Source of the DNA: Acidobacteria bacterium RIFCSPLOWO2_12_FULL_65_11
Lineage (GTDB): Bacteria > Acidobacteriota > Vicinamibacteria > Vicinamibacterales > CAVVIG01
Direction of reading: 5' to 3'
Length of the DNA stretch: 46,182 nucleotides
NCBI GenBank assembly: GCA_001767495.1
Contig: MELA01000122.1
Location: forward strand, 1-46,182
Within the stretch, counting starts at the first letter, position 1. Each line of letters begins with the position of its first letter. Below the pieces are notes generated by a model. The model did not search any database, was not told where the DNA came from, and worked only from the letters and a program-made list of their open reading frames with translations. The translations under genes were made by a program, and so were the position numbers. Positions 1 to 9,175 of this stretch are shown in pieces.

Positions 1-264
1 GATGAGCGCGGGCACATAGTCGATACCCGTGACGTCGCAGAAGCGCCGGGCCGCCACGAGCGCCGTGTTGCCGCTGCCGCAGGCGATGTCGAGCACCTTC
101 TGGCCGGCGTGCGGATTGACGGCGGCGACCACCGCCTCCGACACGGGCACGATCGTCATGGCCACGGCGTTGAAATCGCCCGTCGCCCAGGTCTGCTGCT
201 GCCGGCCGGTGATGGCCTTGAAATCCAGCTGAGCGCTCGTTCTCACGGTCTTGTCGTTCGGCAC
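1..264 (-). CDS. Class I SAM-dependent methyltransferase, N-terminal part only
   Basis: The gene reads leftwards out of the window, so only its first 88 codons are visible. The start is a GTG at 264, preceded by a strong GGAGGAG ribosome binding site 6-12 bases upstream. Around residues 57-68 the protein has the glycine-rich SAM-binding motif I of Rossmann-fold methyltransferases (VLDIACGSGNTAL), followed by a VTGIDYVP stretch where the acidic residue that binds the ribose hydroxyls would lie. The region before it (TGRQQQTWATGDFN) resembles the UbiE/Methyltransf_11-type enzymes that begin with a short helix over the cofactor. The substrate cannot be told from this fragment. Fold assignment is confident; function beyond methyl transfer is not. 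Confidence 0.8.
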   Translation of the reverse strand, partial: MPNDKTVRTSAQLDFKAITGRQQQTWATGDFNAVAMTIVPVSEAVVAAVNPHAGQKVLDIACGSGNTALVAARRFCDVTGIDYVPALI

Positions 265-350
265 GGTCGTTTCTCCTCCGCTGACCGGACGGCGGCGCCG
301 CGCCGGCGGGTTTCACTATGCCGACAATGTGTTGCGATCCTCCGCCAGGC

Positions 351-623
351 TCAGTACTCCGTGACGATGTCGTCTGGATAGCAGTACAGCCACCGCTCGC
401 TCGGTTCGGCCGAGGCGACGACGGGGTGGCTTCGGGCCTGGGCGTGTGCGCGAGCATGTCGATTGGGCGAGGCGTCGCAGCAGAGGGTGGCGCCGCAGGA
501 TTGGCACGTGCGCAGGTGCACCCACTTCGCGCCGGTCTTCACGCACTCGTCGCACTGGCGCACCTGCGGCGGCTTGACGTTGGCAATCCCATAGACATGT
601 GGACAGTGCGTGTCGGCGCCCAT
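351..623 (-). CDS. UBP-type zinc-finger protein
   Basis: This 90-residue protein is essentially one zinc-binding domain. It has CPH near the N terminus, CDEC (residues 24-27), the WVHLRTCQSCGATLCCD block (residues 34-48), SPNRHARAHAQARSHP with several histidines, and a terminal WLYCYPDD. That layout matches the bacterial stand-alone ZnF-UBP family (PF02148), whose eukaryotic relatives bind the free C terminus of ubiquitin. Bacteria of this kind have no ubiquitin, so the ligand is unknown. The gene is monocistronic on the minus strand, between the methyltransferase and the divergent DUF5916 gene. Length is normal for the family. Family assignment is secure from the motif order; the role is unknown. 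Confidence 0.85.
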   Translation of the reverse strand: MGADTHCPHVYGIANVKPPQVRQCDECVKTGAKWVHLRTCQSCGATLCCDASPNRHARAHAQARSHPVVASAEPSERWLYCYPDDIVTEY

Positions 624-764
624 ACGGCCCTCTCAACCTCCGCGCGGCGATCATATCCTGTAACCTTTTCCGGTTTCCGGGGTTTTCACCCCCAGGAGCG
701 GGCCGAGGAAGAGAAACAGCAAACTATCCGGCGCCGCATACGTCTATACTGAGCACGCACGCGG

Positions 765-3512
765 ATGTCCGAGCACCCAAATACCTCGGCACCTCAGCAC
801 CTGAGCGCCGCTGCATGCCCGCACTGTCGCTCCATCGCCCCACTGCACATCTGCGCGCTCGTGACGGTGCTCGCACTATGGTCCGTCGATGGTGCCGCCG
901 GTGAGGGTTCCCAGGGACCGGTCCGCGCGGAGCACGCGCACGCCACGCTGCAAGCCATGCGGGCGCCTCTGCCGCCGGTCATCGACGGCCGGCTGAGCGA
1001 CGAAGTCTGGTCGCTGGCGCGGCCGGCGGCGAGCTTCACCCAGCGGGATCCAGATGAGGGGAAGCCTGCCAGCGAGCGCACGGAAGTTCGCGTGCTCTAT
1101 GACGACGACGCCCTGTATGTGTGTGCGCGCCTGTTCGACAGCCAGCCGGCGCTCATCTCGCGGCGGCTCTCCAAGCGAGACGACAGTTCGGACGCGGACC
1201 AGGTGACGATCTATCTCGATCCCCTCCTCGACCACCTGACCGGTGTGTCCCTGCGCGTGAGCGCGTCGGGCGTGCAGAGGGATTCGACCATCTCGAACGA
1301 CACCTTTGAGGACTCGACCTGGGACGCCGTCTGGCAGTCTGCCGTGTCGATAGACGAGGAGGGCTGGTCCGCCGAAGTGCGGATTCCGTTGTCGCAGCTT
1401 AGGTTTAAGGTTGCCGAACAGCAGACCTGGGGGATTAACGTCGAGCGGTATATCCGCCGGAAGAACGAGACCACCTGGCTCGAGTTCGTGCCCAAGCAGG
1501 AGGCCGGTCTCGCGTCACGGATGGCTCACATCGACGGCTTCGATGGCTTCCGCCCCAAGACCCATGTACAGGCGCTGCCGTACACGGCGGCACGCACCGA
1601 GTTCGTCCGGCCGAGGCCCGGTGATCCGTTCAACGACGGCTCGCGCGGGTTTGGCGCGGCCGGCGTGGACGTGAAGTGGGGCATCACCAGTACCTTCACG
1701 CTCGACGGGACCATCAATCCAGACTTCGGTCAGGTCGAGGTGGACCCGGCGGTCGTCAACCTCTCGGCGTTCGAGACGTTCTTCCAGGAAAAGCGGCCGT
1801 TCTTCCTCGAAGGCAGCCAGATCTTCAACAACTTCGGTAGCAACGGCGCCAACAGCAACTGGGGGTTCAACACCTCGGACCCGCAGATCTTCTATTCGCG
1901 GCGCATCGGCCGATCGCCGCAGCTGCAGGCCTCTGGCGATTTCGTCGATCCGCCGACCGCCACGACCATTCTCGGCGCCGCGAAGCTCACCGGAAAAACG
2001 CCGAGCGGATGGAGCGTCGGACTGGTGAATGCCGTCACCGATCGCGAGTTTGCGAGCACCGCGACGGGCTCGGTCCGTGGCGAAAGCGAAGTCGAGCCGC
2101 TCACGAATTACTTCGTCGCGCGGGTGCAGCGCGATGTCGGCCGCCGCGGCGGCCTTGGGGTGATGACGACGGCGGTGACGCGCAGCCTCCGGACGCCCGC
2201 GCTTGGTAACACGCTCTCGGACAACGCCGACATCGTCGGCGGCGACGGCTACTGGTTTCTGAGCGACAAGCGCGAGTGGGTCGTCAACGGCAAGCTTGCG
2301 GTGAGTCGCATCAGTGGGTCCACCGCCGCCATCACGCGCGCGCAGCGGGCGTCCCAGCGGTACTACCAGCGTCCAGACGCGTCGCACGTCTCCCTTGACC
2401 CGAACCGGAAAGCACTCGCCGGGTTCGCCGGACGGACCAACCTCAACCGGAACAGCGGGCTCTGGCAGGTGAACGCCTCCCTGTGGGGCGTCAGCCCCGG
2501 GTTCGAGTCGAACGATCTTGGATTCATGGGCACGAGCGATCGGGCCGGCGGGCACGTCGTCTTTCTGCGGCGCTACGTGACCCCGGACCGGTTCACGCGA
2601 TCGAAAACGTGGTGGGTGGCGAAGTCGTGGACCTGGAATTTCAACCAGCAGATGCAGAGCGACGCCGTGCAGGGCCAGGCATCCTTCACCTTCCTGAACT
2701 ACTGGTACTTCAACGGGGGCGGCAACTGGTTCGCCCGTACCCAGGACGATCGGCAGACGCGCGGTGGACCCTCGATGGTCTCTCCGTCCGGCAACTTCTG
2801 GAACCTCAACGGAGGCACCGACTCGCGCCGGTGGCTGTCGCTCCAGGGCTACGTCAGTGGCTTCTCGAACGAGGCCGGCAGCTGGAACCGCAACGTCGGC
2901 ATGACGGTCAACCTCAAACCGTCGCCGATGTTGACGATCTCGACAGGTCCGCAGCTCACGCGGTCGCTGACCATCGCGCAGTACGTCAGGACGGTCGCCG
3001 ATGCCACGGCGGTGGACACGTACGGCGAGCGCGACGTCTTCGGCTCGCTCGATCAGACGCAGCTGTCGATGACCACGCGCGTCAACGCCATCCTGACGCC
3101 GAAGGTGTCGCTCCAGGTGTACATGCAGCCGCTCCTCGCCGTTGGCCGGTACAGCAGTTTCAGGGAGCTGGCCAGGCCACGCACCTTCGACTTTCGCTAC
3201 TACGGCAGCCCCGGCACGCTGCTCGGCTACGACGCTGCGTCACAGACTTTCACGGCCGATCCCGACGACGTGGGGCCGGCCGCCCCGTTTACGTTCAGGA
3301 ATCCCGATTTCAACTTCAAGTCGCTGCGCGTCAACACCGTGTTCCGCTGGGAGCTCAGGCCCGGGTCGGCCTTCTACGCGGTGTGGACGCGCCAGCAGCA
3401 GGACCAGGCGTATCCCGGTGATTTCACGCTCGGTCGGGATGCGGGCGCGCTCTTCTCGGCGCCCGGAGACGACGTGTTCCTCGTGAAGATCGCCTACTGG
3501 ATCGGGCGGTAA
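765..3512 (+). CDS. DUF5916 outer-membrane protein with CBM9-like N-terminal domain
   Basis: A 915-residue exported protein. A hydrophobic stretch at about residues 30-46 fits a signal peptide, although the N-terminal region before it is long (about 29 residues), so the true start is uncertain; no better ATG was found. Residues about 65-250 form a carbohydrate-binding-module-9-like beta-sandwich (PPVIDGRLSDEVW, VRVLYDDDALYVCARLFD, DQVTIYLDP, WSAEVRIPLSQLRF). Residues 260-915 match the DUF5916 domain, including the FFLEGSQIFNN and FYSRRIGRSPQ regions, and alternate aromatic and polar residues as outer-membrane beta-barrels do. Known members occur in Acidobacteriota, Gemmatimonadota and Bacteroidota; their substrate is unknown. 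Monocistronic, with a 140-bp upstream region shared with the zinc-finger gene. Confidence 0.85.
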   Translation: MSEHPNTSAPQHLSAAACPHCRSIAPLHICALVTVLALWSVDGAAGEGSQGPVRAEHAHATLQAMRAPLPPVIDGRLSDEVWSLARPAASFTQRDPDEGKPASERTEVRVLYDDDALYVCARLFDSQPALISRRLSKRDDSSDADQVTIYLDPLLDHLTGVSLRVSASGVQRDSTISNDTFEDSTWDAVWQSAVSIDEEGWSAEVRIPLSQLRFKVAEQQTWGINVERYIRRKNETTWLEFVPKQEAGLASRMAHIDGFDGFRPKTHVQALPYTAARTEFVRPRPGDPFNDGSRGFGAAGVDVKWGITSTFTLDGTINPDFGQVEVDPAVVNLSAFETFFQEKRPFFLEGSQIFNNFGSNGANSNWGFNTSDPQIFYSRRIGRSPQLQASGDFVDPPTATTILGAAKLTGKTPSGWSVGLVNAVTDREFASTATGSVRGESEVEPLTNYFVARVQRDVGRRGGLGVMTTAVTRSLRTPALGNTLSDNADIVGGDGYWFLSDKREWVVNGKLAVSRISGSTAAITRAQRASQRYYQRPDASHVSLDPNRKALAGFAGRTNLNRNSGLWQVNASLWGVSPGFESNDLGFMGTSDRAGGHVVFLRRYVTPDRFTRSKTWWVAKSWTWNFNQQMQSDAVQGQASFTFLNYWYFNGGGNWFARTQDDRQTRGGPSMVSPSGNFWNLNGGTDSRRWLSLQGYVSGFSNEAGSWNRNVGMTVNLKPSPMLTISTGPQLTRSLTIAQYVRTVADATAVDTYGERDVFGSLDQTQLSMTTRVNAILTPKVSLQVYMQPLLAVGRYSSFRELARPRTFDFRYYGSPGTLLGYDAASQTFTADPDDVGPAAPFTFRNPDFNFKSLRVNTVFRWELRPGSAFYAVWTRQQQDQAYPGDFTLGRDAGALFSAPGDDVFLVKIAYWIGR

Positions 3513-3544
3513 GCCGCCGACCACCGACCGTCAGAGTCATGGAG

Positions 3545-3799
3545 CTACCCAACTGCGTATCCGAGCGCTCGGGCGTTATCTCGAACCCGCGCGTCTCGCG
3601 TCACAATCGTCACCAGTTGCGGCGGTTCGCCGAGCAACTAGGCGGTCGCAAGGTGCACGGCGTCGAGCGTGCGAATCGGCTCCACCGGAAACGGACGGCC
3701 AACACGGGCAAGGACGGCATCCGTGATACGGACAAGGTTGCAGCGGCGCGCGAACACCTGCAGCGCTCGTACCGCTGCCCGCTCGTCGGCGAGGCTCAC
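3545..3799 (-). pseudogene. VapC-like PIN toxin remnant
   Basis: Starting 4 bases after the antitoxin stop, an open frame from GTG 3799 encodes what looks like the second half of a PIN-domain ribonuclease: an AVRALQVFARRCNLVRIT region, then VLARVGRPFPVEPIRTLDAVHLATA with the conserved aspartate of RTLDAxHLA, then VTRDARVRDNARALGYAV, the usual C terminus. Two lesions are visible. The first half of the domain, with the N-terminal catalytic aspartate (LDTSA-type motif), is missing, and an in-frame TAG lies at 3640-3638 inside the conserved block. Without the N-terminal aspartate the enzyme should be inactive. The homology continues in the same frame after the stop, so this is decay and not a different gene. 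Confidence 0.75.
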
Positions 3800-3802
3800 A
3801 CG

Positions 3803-4090
3803 TCACGCTTCGCCACGGTCGGCGTCGATCAATTTCGCAGCCGTCCCTCGCGGGAGCCGGATGTCTGGCCACTCCTCGAGGGGGTCGCCACCTTCGAGTG
3901 CGGGCCGGATGACCCCTGTCGCGACCAACTCGTCATATCGGCTCCGTCGAGCGGCCTTCGACGCCTTGGATGGGGGCACCAGCTCGGCCACCACACGACC
4001 GTGCGCCGTCACCGCGATACGCTCGCCAGACTCGATCCGACGTATGTAGCGGCTCAAGTTGTCCTTGAGCTCACGGATTCCAGTTTCCAT
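3803..4090 (-). CDS. Phd/YefM-type antitoxin
   Basis: A 95-residue protein opening with METGIRELKDNLSRYIRRIE, then GERIAVTAHGRVVAELVPP, the signature of Phd/YefM antitoxins: a DNA-binding dimerisation domain. A charged C-terminal tail follows that would wrap the toxin. An upstream in-frame ATG at 4159 exists, but 4090 is preferred because a -35/-10 pair ends 6 bases upstream of it. The adjacent PIN toxin gene is broken, so this may be an orphan antitoxin acting only as a repressor or protecting against a related toxin elsewhere. The frame is intact and the conserved residues are present. Confidence 0.85.
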   Translation of the reverse strand: METGIRELKDNLSRYIRRIESGERIAVTAHGRVVAELVPPSKASKAARRSRYDELVATGVIRPALEGGDPLEEWPDIRLPRGTAAKLIDADRGEA

Positions 4091-4096
4091 CGACCG

Positions 4097-4125
4097 AATA
4101 TAGCCACATGTGGCCACATTGGCAA
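4097..4125 (-). promoter_or_regulatory. Antitoxin promoter with overlapping palindromes in the spacer
   Basis: On the minus strand TTGCCA (4125-4120) and TATATT (4102-4097) are separated by exactly 17 bases. The spacer contains two overlapping perfect 12-bp palindromes, ATGTGGCCACAT and GCCACATGTGGC. The antitoxin ATG begins 6 bases after the -10 box, so transcription would start at or next to the A of the ATG, giving a leaderless mRNA. The palindromes are the expected site for autorepression by the antitoxin dimer. The sequence features are direct observations; the regulatory role is inferred. Confidence 0.7.
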
Positions 4126-4180
4126 GTCTGACGCAGAGGCTCGCCTTCGTCCGAGCCATGGTCGTACCGTCCGCGTGCGG

Positions 4181-5540
4181 TTAGTGGATCGTGGCGGCTG
4201 TCTGCGCGTCGAGGGTGGCGGGCAGGCTCACGATCACCTCGGTGCCGCACTCGACTTGGCTGCGGCAGGTGATGCTGCCACCGTGGTCTTCGACGACGCG
4301 CTTGGCAATCGCCAGCCCGAGGCCGGCGCCCCCGACTTTCCTCGTGCGCGCCTTGTCGGCGCGGTAGAAGCGGTCGAACACCTTCGGCAGCTCATCGGCG
4401 GCAATCCCGATTCCGGTGTCCTGCACCCGGACGTAGGCGGTCGAACCATCGCTCCATACCTTGACCGCGACCCGTCCACCTTCGCGGTTGTACTCGATGG
4501 CGTTCTTGAGAAGATTTCCCACCGCGTCGCCGAGCCGAGCCGGGTCGCCCATCACGTAGGCCGGCTCGCATGCCGCTTCGACCGCCACGCGCCGCTCAGC
4601 GGCCATCGGCTGCAGCAGCCCGATGGCATCCCGCACGACGGAGGCGAGCGCCACCTCTTCGCGCCACGCCTGCCGCTCCCCATCCCCGCGCGCCAGCGTC
4701 AGCAGTTCGTCGACGATGTGCGTCATGCGGTCGGAGGCTCGCCGGCAGGTCTCGAGCGTCTCGGTGTAGTCAGCCGGCGTGCGGGGACGACTGAGCGCCC
4801 AGTCCAACTGCACGCGCAGTGTGGCCAACGGCGTGCGGAGCTCGTGCGACGCGTCCGCCGTGAAGCGCCGCTGGAGGTCGGCCGCGTGGCTCAGCCGGTC
4901 GAAGGCTTCGTTGAGCGCACGCGCCACCTGCTCGAGCTCGCTCTCGGTCCGTTCGACGGCAATCCGCGTGGAGAGGTCGCCTCCGGCCATCGCGCTCGCG
5001 GCCCGGCTGATTCTGGCCACAGGCGCGAGCGCACGCCCCGCGAGGAACCACCCGCCGAGCAGCGACAGCAGGAGCACCGCGCCGCCAGAGGCTCCGACCG
5101 TGGTGGCGAGCGACCGCACCTCGCGATGAGCCTCGCTCAGATCCCGGCCGACCAGAATGAGCGATCCACTTGAGGCGTCGATGATCGTCTCCCGCTGACC
5201 GTCCCGGATGCGGGTCCCAGTCTGGCGGCTTGAGGGGAGCACGGCATCCGGATCGGAGCGATCGACGAGCTCGCCCCGGCTGTTCCAGACGGCGTAGTAC
5301 GTGTGCGGCGATCGGTTGACGAACTCGGATTCGCGGTACTGGGCAGACAGCTCGAGATCGAAGTCGCCCGAAGGGACGGCACGCAGGACACTCGAGATGG
5401 CGCGGGCATCCGCCTGGAGATCTCTATCGATGTCTTTCAGCAGGGAGCGCCAGTACAGGTAGCACACCGTGCCGGCGAAGGTGACGATCACCAACGCGAG
5501 AATCAGCGCGTACGAGAGCAGCAGCCTCGAGCGGAGGGAG

Positions 5541-5548
<8 letters not shown>
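4181..5548 (-). CDS. Sensor histidine kinase
   Basis: A membrane kinase of 455 residues. One transmembrane helix lies at about residues 8-32 and a second at about 152-175, bounding a sensor region of roughly 115 residues. A HAMP linker follows (LAPVARISRAASAMAGGDLSTRI), then the HisKA domain with SHELRTPL (phospho-acceptor H235). The HATPase domain has an N box (GNLLKNAIEYN), G1 box (VQDTGIGI), F box (FDRFYRAD) and G2 box (GGAGLGLAIAKRVVEDHGG). I chose the ATG at 5548, whose ATGCTTGA overlaps the response regulator stop; an in-frame start at 5587 would lie inside that gene. It is the last gene of a three-gene operon and presumably phosphorylates the regulator encoded just before it. The signal is unknown. 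Confidence 0.92.
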
Positions 5549-6193
<645 letters not shown>

Positions 6194-6197
<4 letters not shown>

Positions 6198-6898
6198 CGG
6201 GCCGGCTCCGGGAATTCGTCGATCTTGAGGTCGTCGAACCAGGTGGAGGCCGCGCCACCCGACCAGACGCCGGCGCGCCCGCTGTCGAATCCACGATCGG
6301 TGGCATGAAGGATCGCGATGCCGTCGAGGTGCACGCGAATCTGGTCGCCCTGGTGCACGACGCCCAGCGCGTGCCAGGCTTCGGGATCCACTTCGAGATC
6401 GCTCGAGTGGTCCAGCTGGATGCGGTTGCCGCCCATGATGCGGTGCAGCGCCGCCTCGTGCCGCTCAAGATTGATCCCGACGGCGTAGTAGTTGCTGCCG
6501 TCGCGGTACCGCCAGACGAGGCCCCCGGCGCGCCCTCCGTCCACGAGCCGGATGCGCGACGTGACCCTGACGTTGGCGGGCGCGGGGGCGGCGAGAACCG
6601 CTATCGACAAGCCGCCGGCTGAAGCGTCGGCCACGTGCGCGAGGTGACGTCGCCCTCCGGCGCCCTGCACCTCCCACGTGCCGGGCGACGTCTGGCGGGC
6701 GGCCGCGAACAGGAAGCCGCGCGGCGCCATTCCCGGCACGTCATCGTCGAACCCGATGCTGAGTCCCTGGGCGGCAAGACCGAGGCCGGCAAGGACGAGG
6801 GCGACGATAGTGGGGAAGAACTGTGGCGTGTGACGCGTCCGCAAGGGTGACTCCTCGGGAAATTCTATCCGAAGGTTCGGATTCAGTTCTTCATTCAT
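6194..6898 (-). CDS. Membrane-anchored LamG/DUF1080-like lectin-fold protein
   Basis: A 234-residue protein with a short polar N terminus, one hydrophobic helix (about residues 28-50) and an extracytoplasmic domain. Blocks such as VRVTSRIRLVDGGRAGGLVWRYRDGSNYYAVGINLERHEAALHRIMGG, EAWHALGVVHQGDQIRVHLDGIAILHATD and GRAGVWSGGAASTWFDDLKI are typical of concanavalin-like DUF1080/LamG domains (3-keto-disaccharide hydrolase family in databases), with strand order and the terminal FDDLKI well preserved. Catalytic residues cannot be judged. It is the first gene of the operon and overlaps the response regulator by 4 bases, so it may feed sensory information into the two-component system. That link is inference. 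Confidence 0.7.
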
Positions 6899-6959
6899 CC
6901 TTCATGTTGGCCGGTTAGACTGTTCGACCTTAAGTCCAACCAACACCGGAGGCTATGCA

Positions 6960-8519
6960 ATGCGACGATTGACTCTCTTCTTCCTGCTCGCGATGTTCAC
7001 GCTGGCGTCGGTTCCATCCGCGCAGCAGTCTGGCGTGCTCAAGGCGGCCGCCGACGCGCTTGGCGTCGCCAACATCAAGACCCTGCAGTTCACCGGATCG
7101 GGTGCTGCCTATCAGCTCGGACAGAACTACACGGCGAACGACGTGTGGCCGCCTGTCATGGTGAAGTCCTACGCCGCTTTCATCAACTACGACACAGCCA
7201 GCATGCGCCAGGAACAGCTCCGCGACCAGGGCGTGCCCCAGCCGCGCGGCGGCGGCGCGGCGTTCAGCGGCGCCGAACAGCGGCTCATCCAGGTCGTCTC
7301 GGGCGACTACGCGTGGAACGTGCCGGTCCCGGCGCCGGCTCCAGCCGGTGGCGCTCCGGCGGCTGCGCCGGCAGCGGGTGCTCCCGCCGGTGGTGGCGGT
7401 CGCGGTCCCGCGGCTCCTCCGCAGCCCGCGGCGGCCCCGGCCAATCAGCTCGAGCGGATGCTGATGCTGTGGGCAACCCCGCAGGGGTTCATCAAGGCCG
7501 CGATGGCGAACACCGCGACCACCAGGAGGGTGGCCGGCGGCACCGAGGTGTCCTTCACCATCGGCGGCAAGTACAAGATGACCGGTCTCATCAACGCGAG
7601 GAATCAGGTTGAGCGCGTCCAGACCTGGATCGACCAGTCGATCGTGGGCGACATGCTCGTCGAGACCGAGTACAGCGGCTACTACGACTTCGGCGGCGTG
7701 CTGTTCCCGTCGCGCATCGTGCAGAAGCAGGACGGCTTTCCGTTCCTCGACCTCTCGATCGCGTCGGTCACGCCCAATGCGCCCGTTGACATCACGGTGC
7801 CGGACAACGTACGCACGGCGCAGCCGGCGCCCTCTCCCATGGTCACGTCGACCAGGCTGGCCGACGGCGTCTTCTACCTGACGGGCGGTACGCACCACAG
7901 CCTGGCTGTCGAGATGAGCGATCACATCGTTCTGGTCGACACACCGAACAACGAACCGCGCGCGCTCGCCGTGATCGCCAAGGCCAAGGAAGTCATCCCG
8001 AACAAGCCCATTCGCTTCATCGTCACGTCGCACCACCACTGGGACCACCTCGGCGGGATCCGTGCGGCGATGGATGAAGGCGCGACGATTGTCACGCACG
8101 AGACGAACAAGGCGTTTCTCGAGCGCGTCGCGAAATCCCCCCACACCATCAATCCGGATCGGCTGGCGGCGTCCAAGAAGCCCGTCAAGATCCAGACCGT
8201 CGGGGCCATGAGCACGTTGACCGACGGCACGCGGACAATCGAGCTGCACAACCTGACCAACTACCGGCACGTGGGCGACATGCTGGTCGTCTACCTGCCG
8301 AAGGAGAAGATTCTGGCCGAGGCGGATGCGTTTACGCCGCCGGCAACGCCGACGACCCCGTTCAACCGGAACGCCGTAGGCTTCGCGCAGACGTTGTATG
8401 ACAATATTCAGCGTCTGAAGCTGGACGTGCAGACGATCGCGCCGTTCCACGGCGCGCGGACGGTCGACCTCGCCGAGGTCGCGCGGCATGCCGGCAGGGC
8501 CGCGGCCGGATCGAACTAG
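6960..8519 (+). CDS. Secreted MBL-fold metallo-hydrolase
   Basis: 519 residues with a signal peptide (residues 1-21, cleaved after VPSA), an N-terminal domain, an Ala/Pro/Gly-rich linker (about residues 122-162) and a C-terminal metallo-beta-lactamase fold. The metal site is clear: HHHWDH at residues 358-363, a later histidine in NYRHVGDMLVVYLP and the bridging aspartate in ILAEADAF. The start follows a GGAGG box by 7 bases. It is divergent from the LamG/two-component operon, sharing 61 bp of upstream DNA, so co-regulation is possible. The hydrolysed substrate is unknown; periplasmic location is inferred from the signal peptide. The low-complexity linker is common in acidobacterial exported proteins. 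Confidence 0.85.
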   Translation: MRRLTLFFLLAMFTLASVPSAQQSGVLKAAADALGVANIKTLQFTGSGAAYQLGQNYTANDVWPPVMVKSYAAFINYDTASMRQEQLRDQGVPQPRGGGAAFSGAEQRLIQVVSGDYAWNVPVPAPAPAGGAPAAAPAAGAPAGGGGRGPAAPPQPAAAPANQLERMLMLWATPQGFIKAAMANTATTRRVAGGTEVSFTIGGKYKMTGLINARNQVERVQTWIDQSIVGDMLVETEYSGYYDFGGVLFPSRIVQKQDGFPFLDLSIASVTPNAPVDITVPDNVRTAQPAPSPMVTSTRLADGVFYLTGGTHHSLAVEMSDHIVLVDTPNNEPRALAVIAKAKEVIPNKPIRFIVTSHHHWDHLGGIRAAMDEGATIVTHETNKAFLERVAKSPHTINPDRLAASKKPVKIQTVGAMSTLTDGTRTIELHNLTNYRHVGDMLVVYLPKEKILAEADAFTPPATPTTPFNRNAVGFAQTLYDNIQRLKLDVQTIAPFHGARTVDLAEVARHAGRAAAGSN

Positions 8520-8544
8520 CAAGGACGGACGCAAAGCAACCGCA

Positions 8545-8575
8545 GGGAGGGCCGGCGCCGCACGCCGGCCCTCCC
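8545..8575 (+). terminator. Strong hairpin after the MBL gene
   Basis: A perfect 13-bp stem (GGGAGGGCCGGCG with its complement at 8563-8575) around a 5-base loop, 26 bases after the stop codon. There is no run of T after it, so it is a hairpin terminator or mRNA 3' stabiliser and not a classical intrinsic terminator. Confidence 0.6.
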
Positions 8576-8675
8576 GTACGTACGATCACGCCAGAAATAC
8601 CGCGCCCGCCGCGACGCCAGGGCCGCCGCGTGCTACAACTTGTCGGGATCTCCTCTCCAGACTCTGGTAGCTCGG

Positions 8676-9104
8676 ATGAATGTACCTCGGAATCTCGGCC
8701 TTCGTGCCCTTGCGTGTAGCCTCGCCGTGTCGGCTCTGGGTTGTGCCGAACCCGGTCCCCGTACGGCGGAGGTTGCCGCCAACGCCACGTACGAGGATGT
8801 GTCGCTTGCCGATCTGGTCGGCGATCCGGCGCGGTACGATCGGAGACTGGTTCGCGTGTCAGGCGTGAGTCAGATCCAGTACGGCGGGAGCAGCCTGTGG
8901 GCGAACGAGCAGGACAAAGAGGGCGGTAAGTTTCAGAAGGGCGTCTGGCTCGACATCCGCTGGCCGTTAACCGAGGAGATTCGCGGCCTGACAGGACAGT
9001 GGGTGGTTGTCGAAGCCCGGTTCGATCGGTACTCGCGCGGGCGCACGGGCTGCTGCCGCGCCATGCTGGCCGACATCCACGCCATCCGGCGTGCTACCCC
9101 GTAG
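8676..9104 (+). CDS. Small lipoprotein of unknown function
   Basis: 142 residues from the ATG at 8676, chosen because it places a normal signal peptide at the N terminus (NLGLRALACSLAVSALGCAEP) with a lipobox LGC giving a lipid-modified cysteine at residue 23. The mature part contains SLADLVGDPARYDRRLVRVSGV, which resembles the start of OB-fold domains in small periplasmic proteins, then WLDIRWPLTEEIRGLTGQWVVVEARFD. Two adjacent cysteines occur near the C terminus (GCCRAM). No firm family match; a membrane-anchored OB-fold protein is a guess from the strand pattern. It stands alone between the MBL gene and sdpR. Confidence 0.65.
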   Translation: MNVPRNLGLRALACSLAVSALGCAEPGPRTAEVAANATYEDVSLADLVGDPARYDRRLVRVSGVSQIQYGGSSLWANEQDKEGGKFQKGVWLDIRWPLTEEIRGLTGQWVVVEARFDRYSRGRTGCCRAMLADIHAIRRATP

Positions 9105-9135
9105 CGCATCCCCCGGTCGTGAGAAGAGATTGTCG

Positions 9136-9173
9136 TTGACAGGCCGTCTGTAATTAGCTAGTTTGCTAATTAC
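9136..9173 (+). promoter_or_regulatory. SdpR-type promoter and operator
   Basis: A consensus -35 TTGACA (9136-9141) is followed after 17 bases by TAGTTT (9159-9164) as the likely -10. The -10 sits in the 6-base gap of a perfect inverted repeat with 9-base arms, GTAATTAGC (9150-9158) and GCTAATTAC (9165-9173). The ATG of the ArsR-family gene begins at 9176, so the mRNA would have only about 4-5 leader bases. The AT-rich palindrome matches the size of ArsR/SdpR operators; binding there would block RNA polymerase. Confidence 0.8.
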
Positions 9174-9175
9174 AA

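Noticed and set aside
3539-5173. A 544-codon plus-strand frame across the toxin-antitoxin region and kinase gene
   Set aside because: It runs through three real minus-strand features and lacks conserved sequence.
6930-8534. A 534-codon minus-strand frame opposite the MBL hydrolase
   Set aside because: Low-complexity Arg/His-rich shadow; the signal peptide and metal site are on the plus strand.
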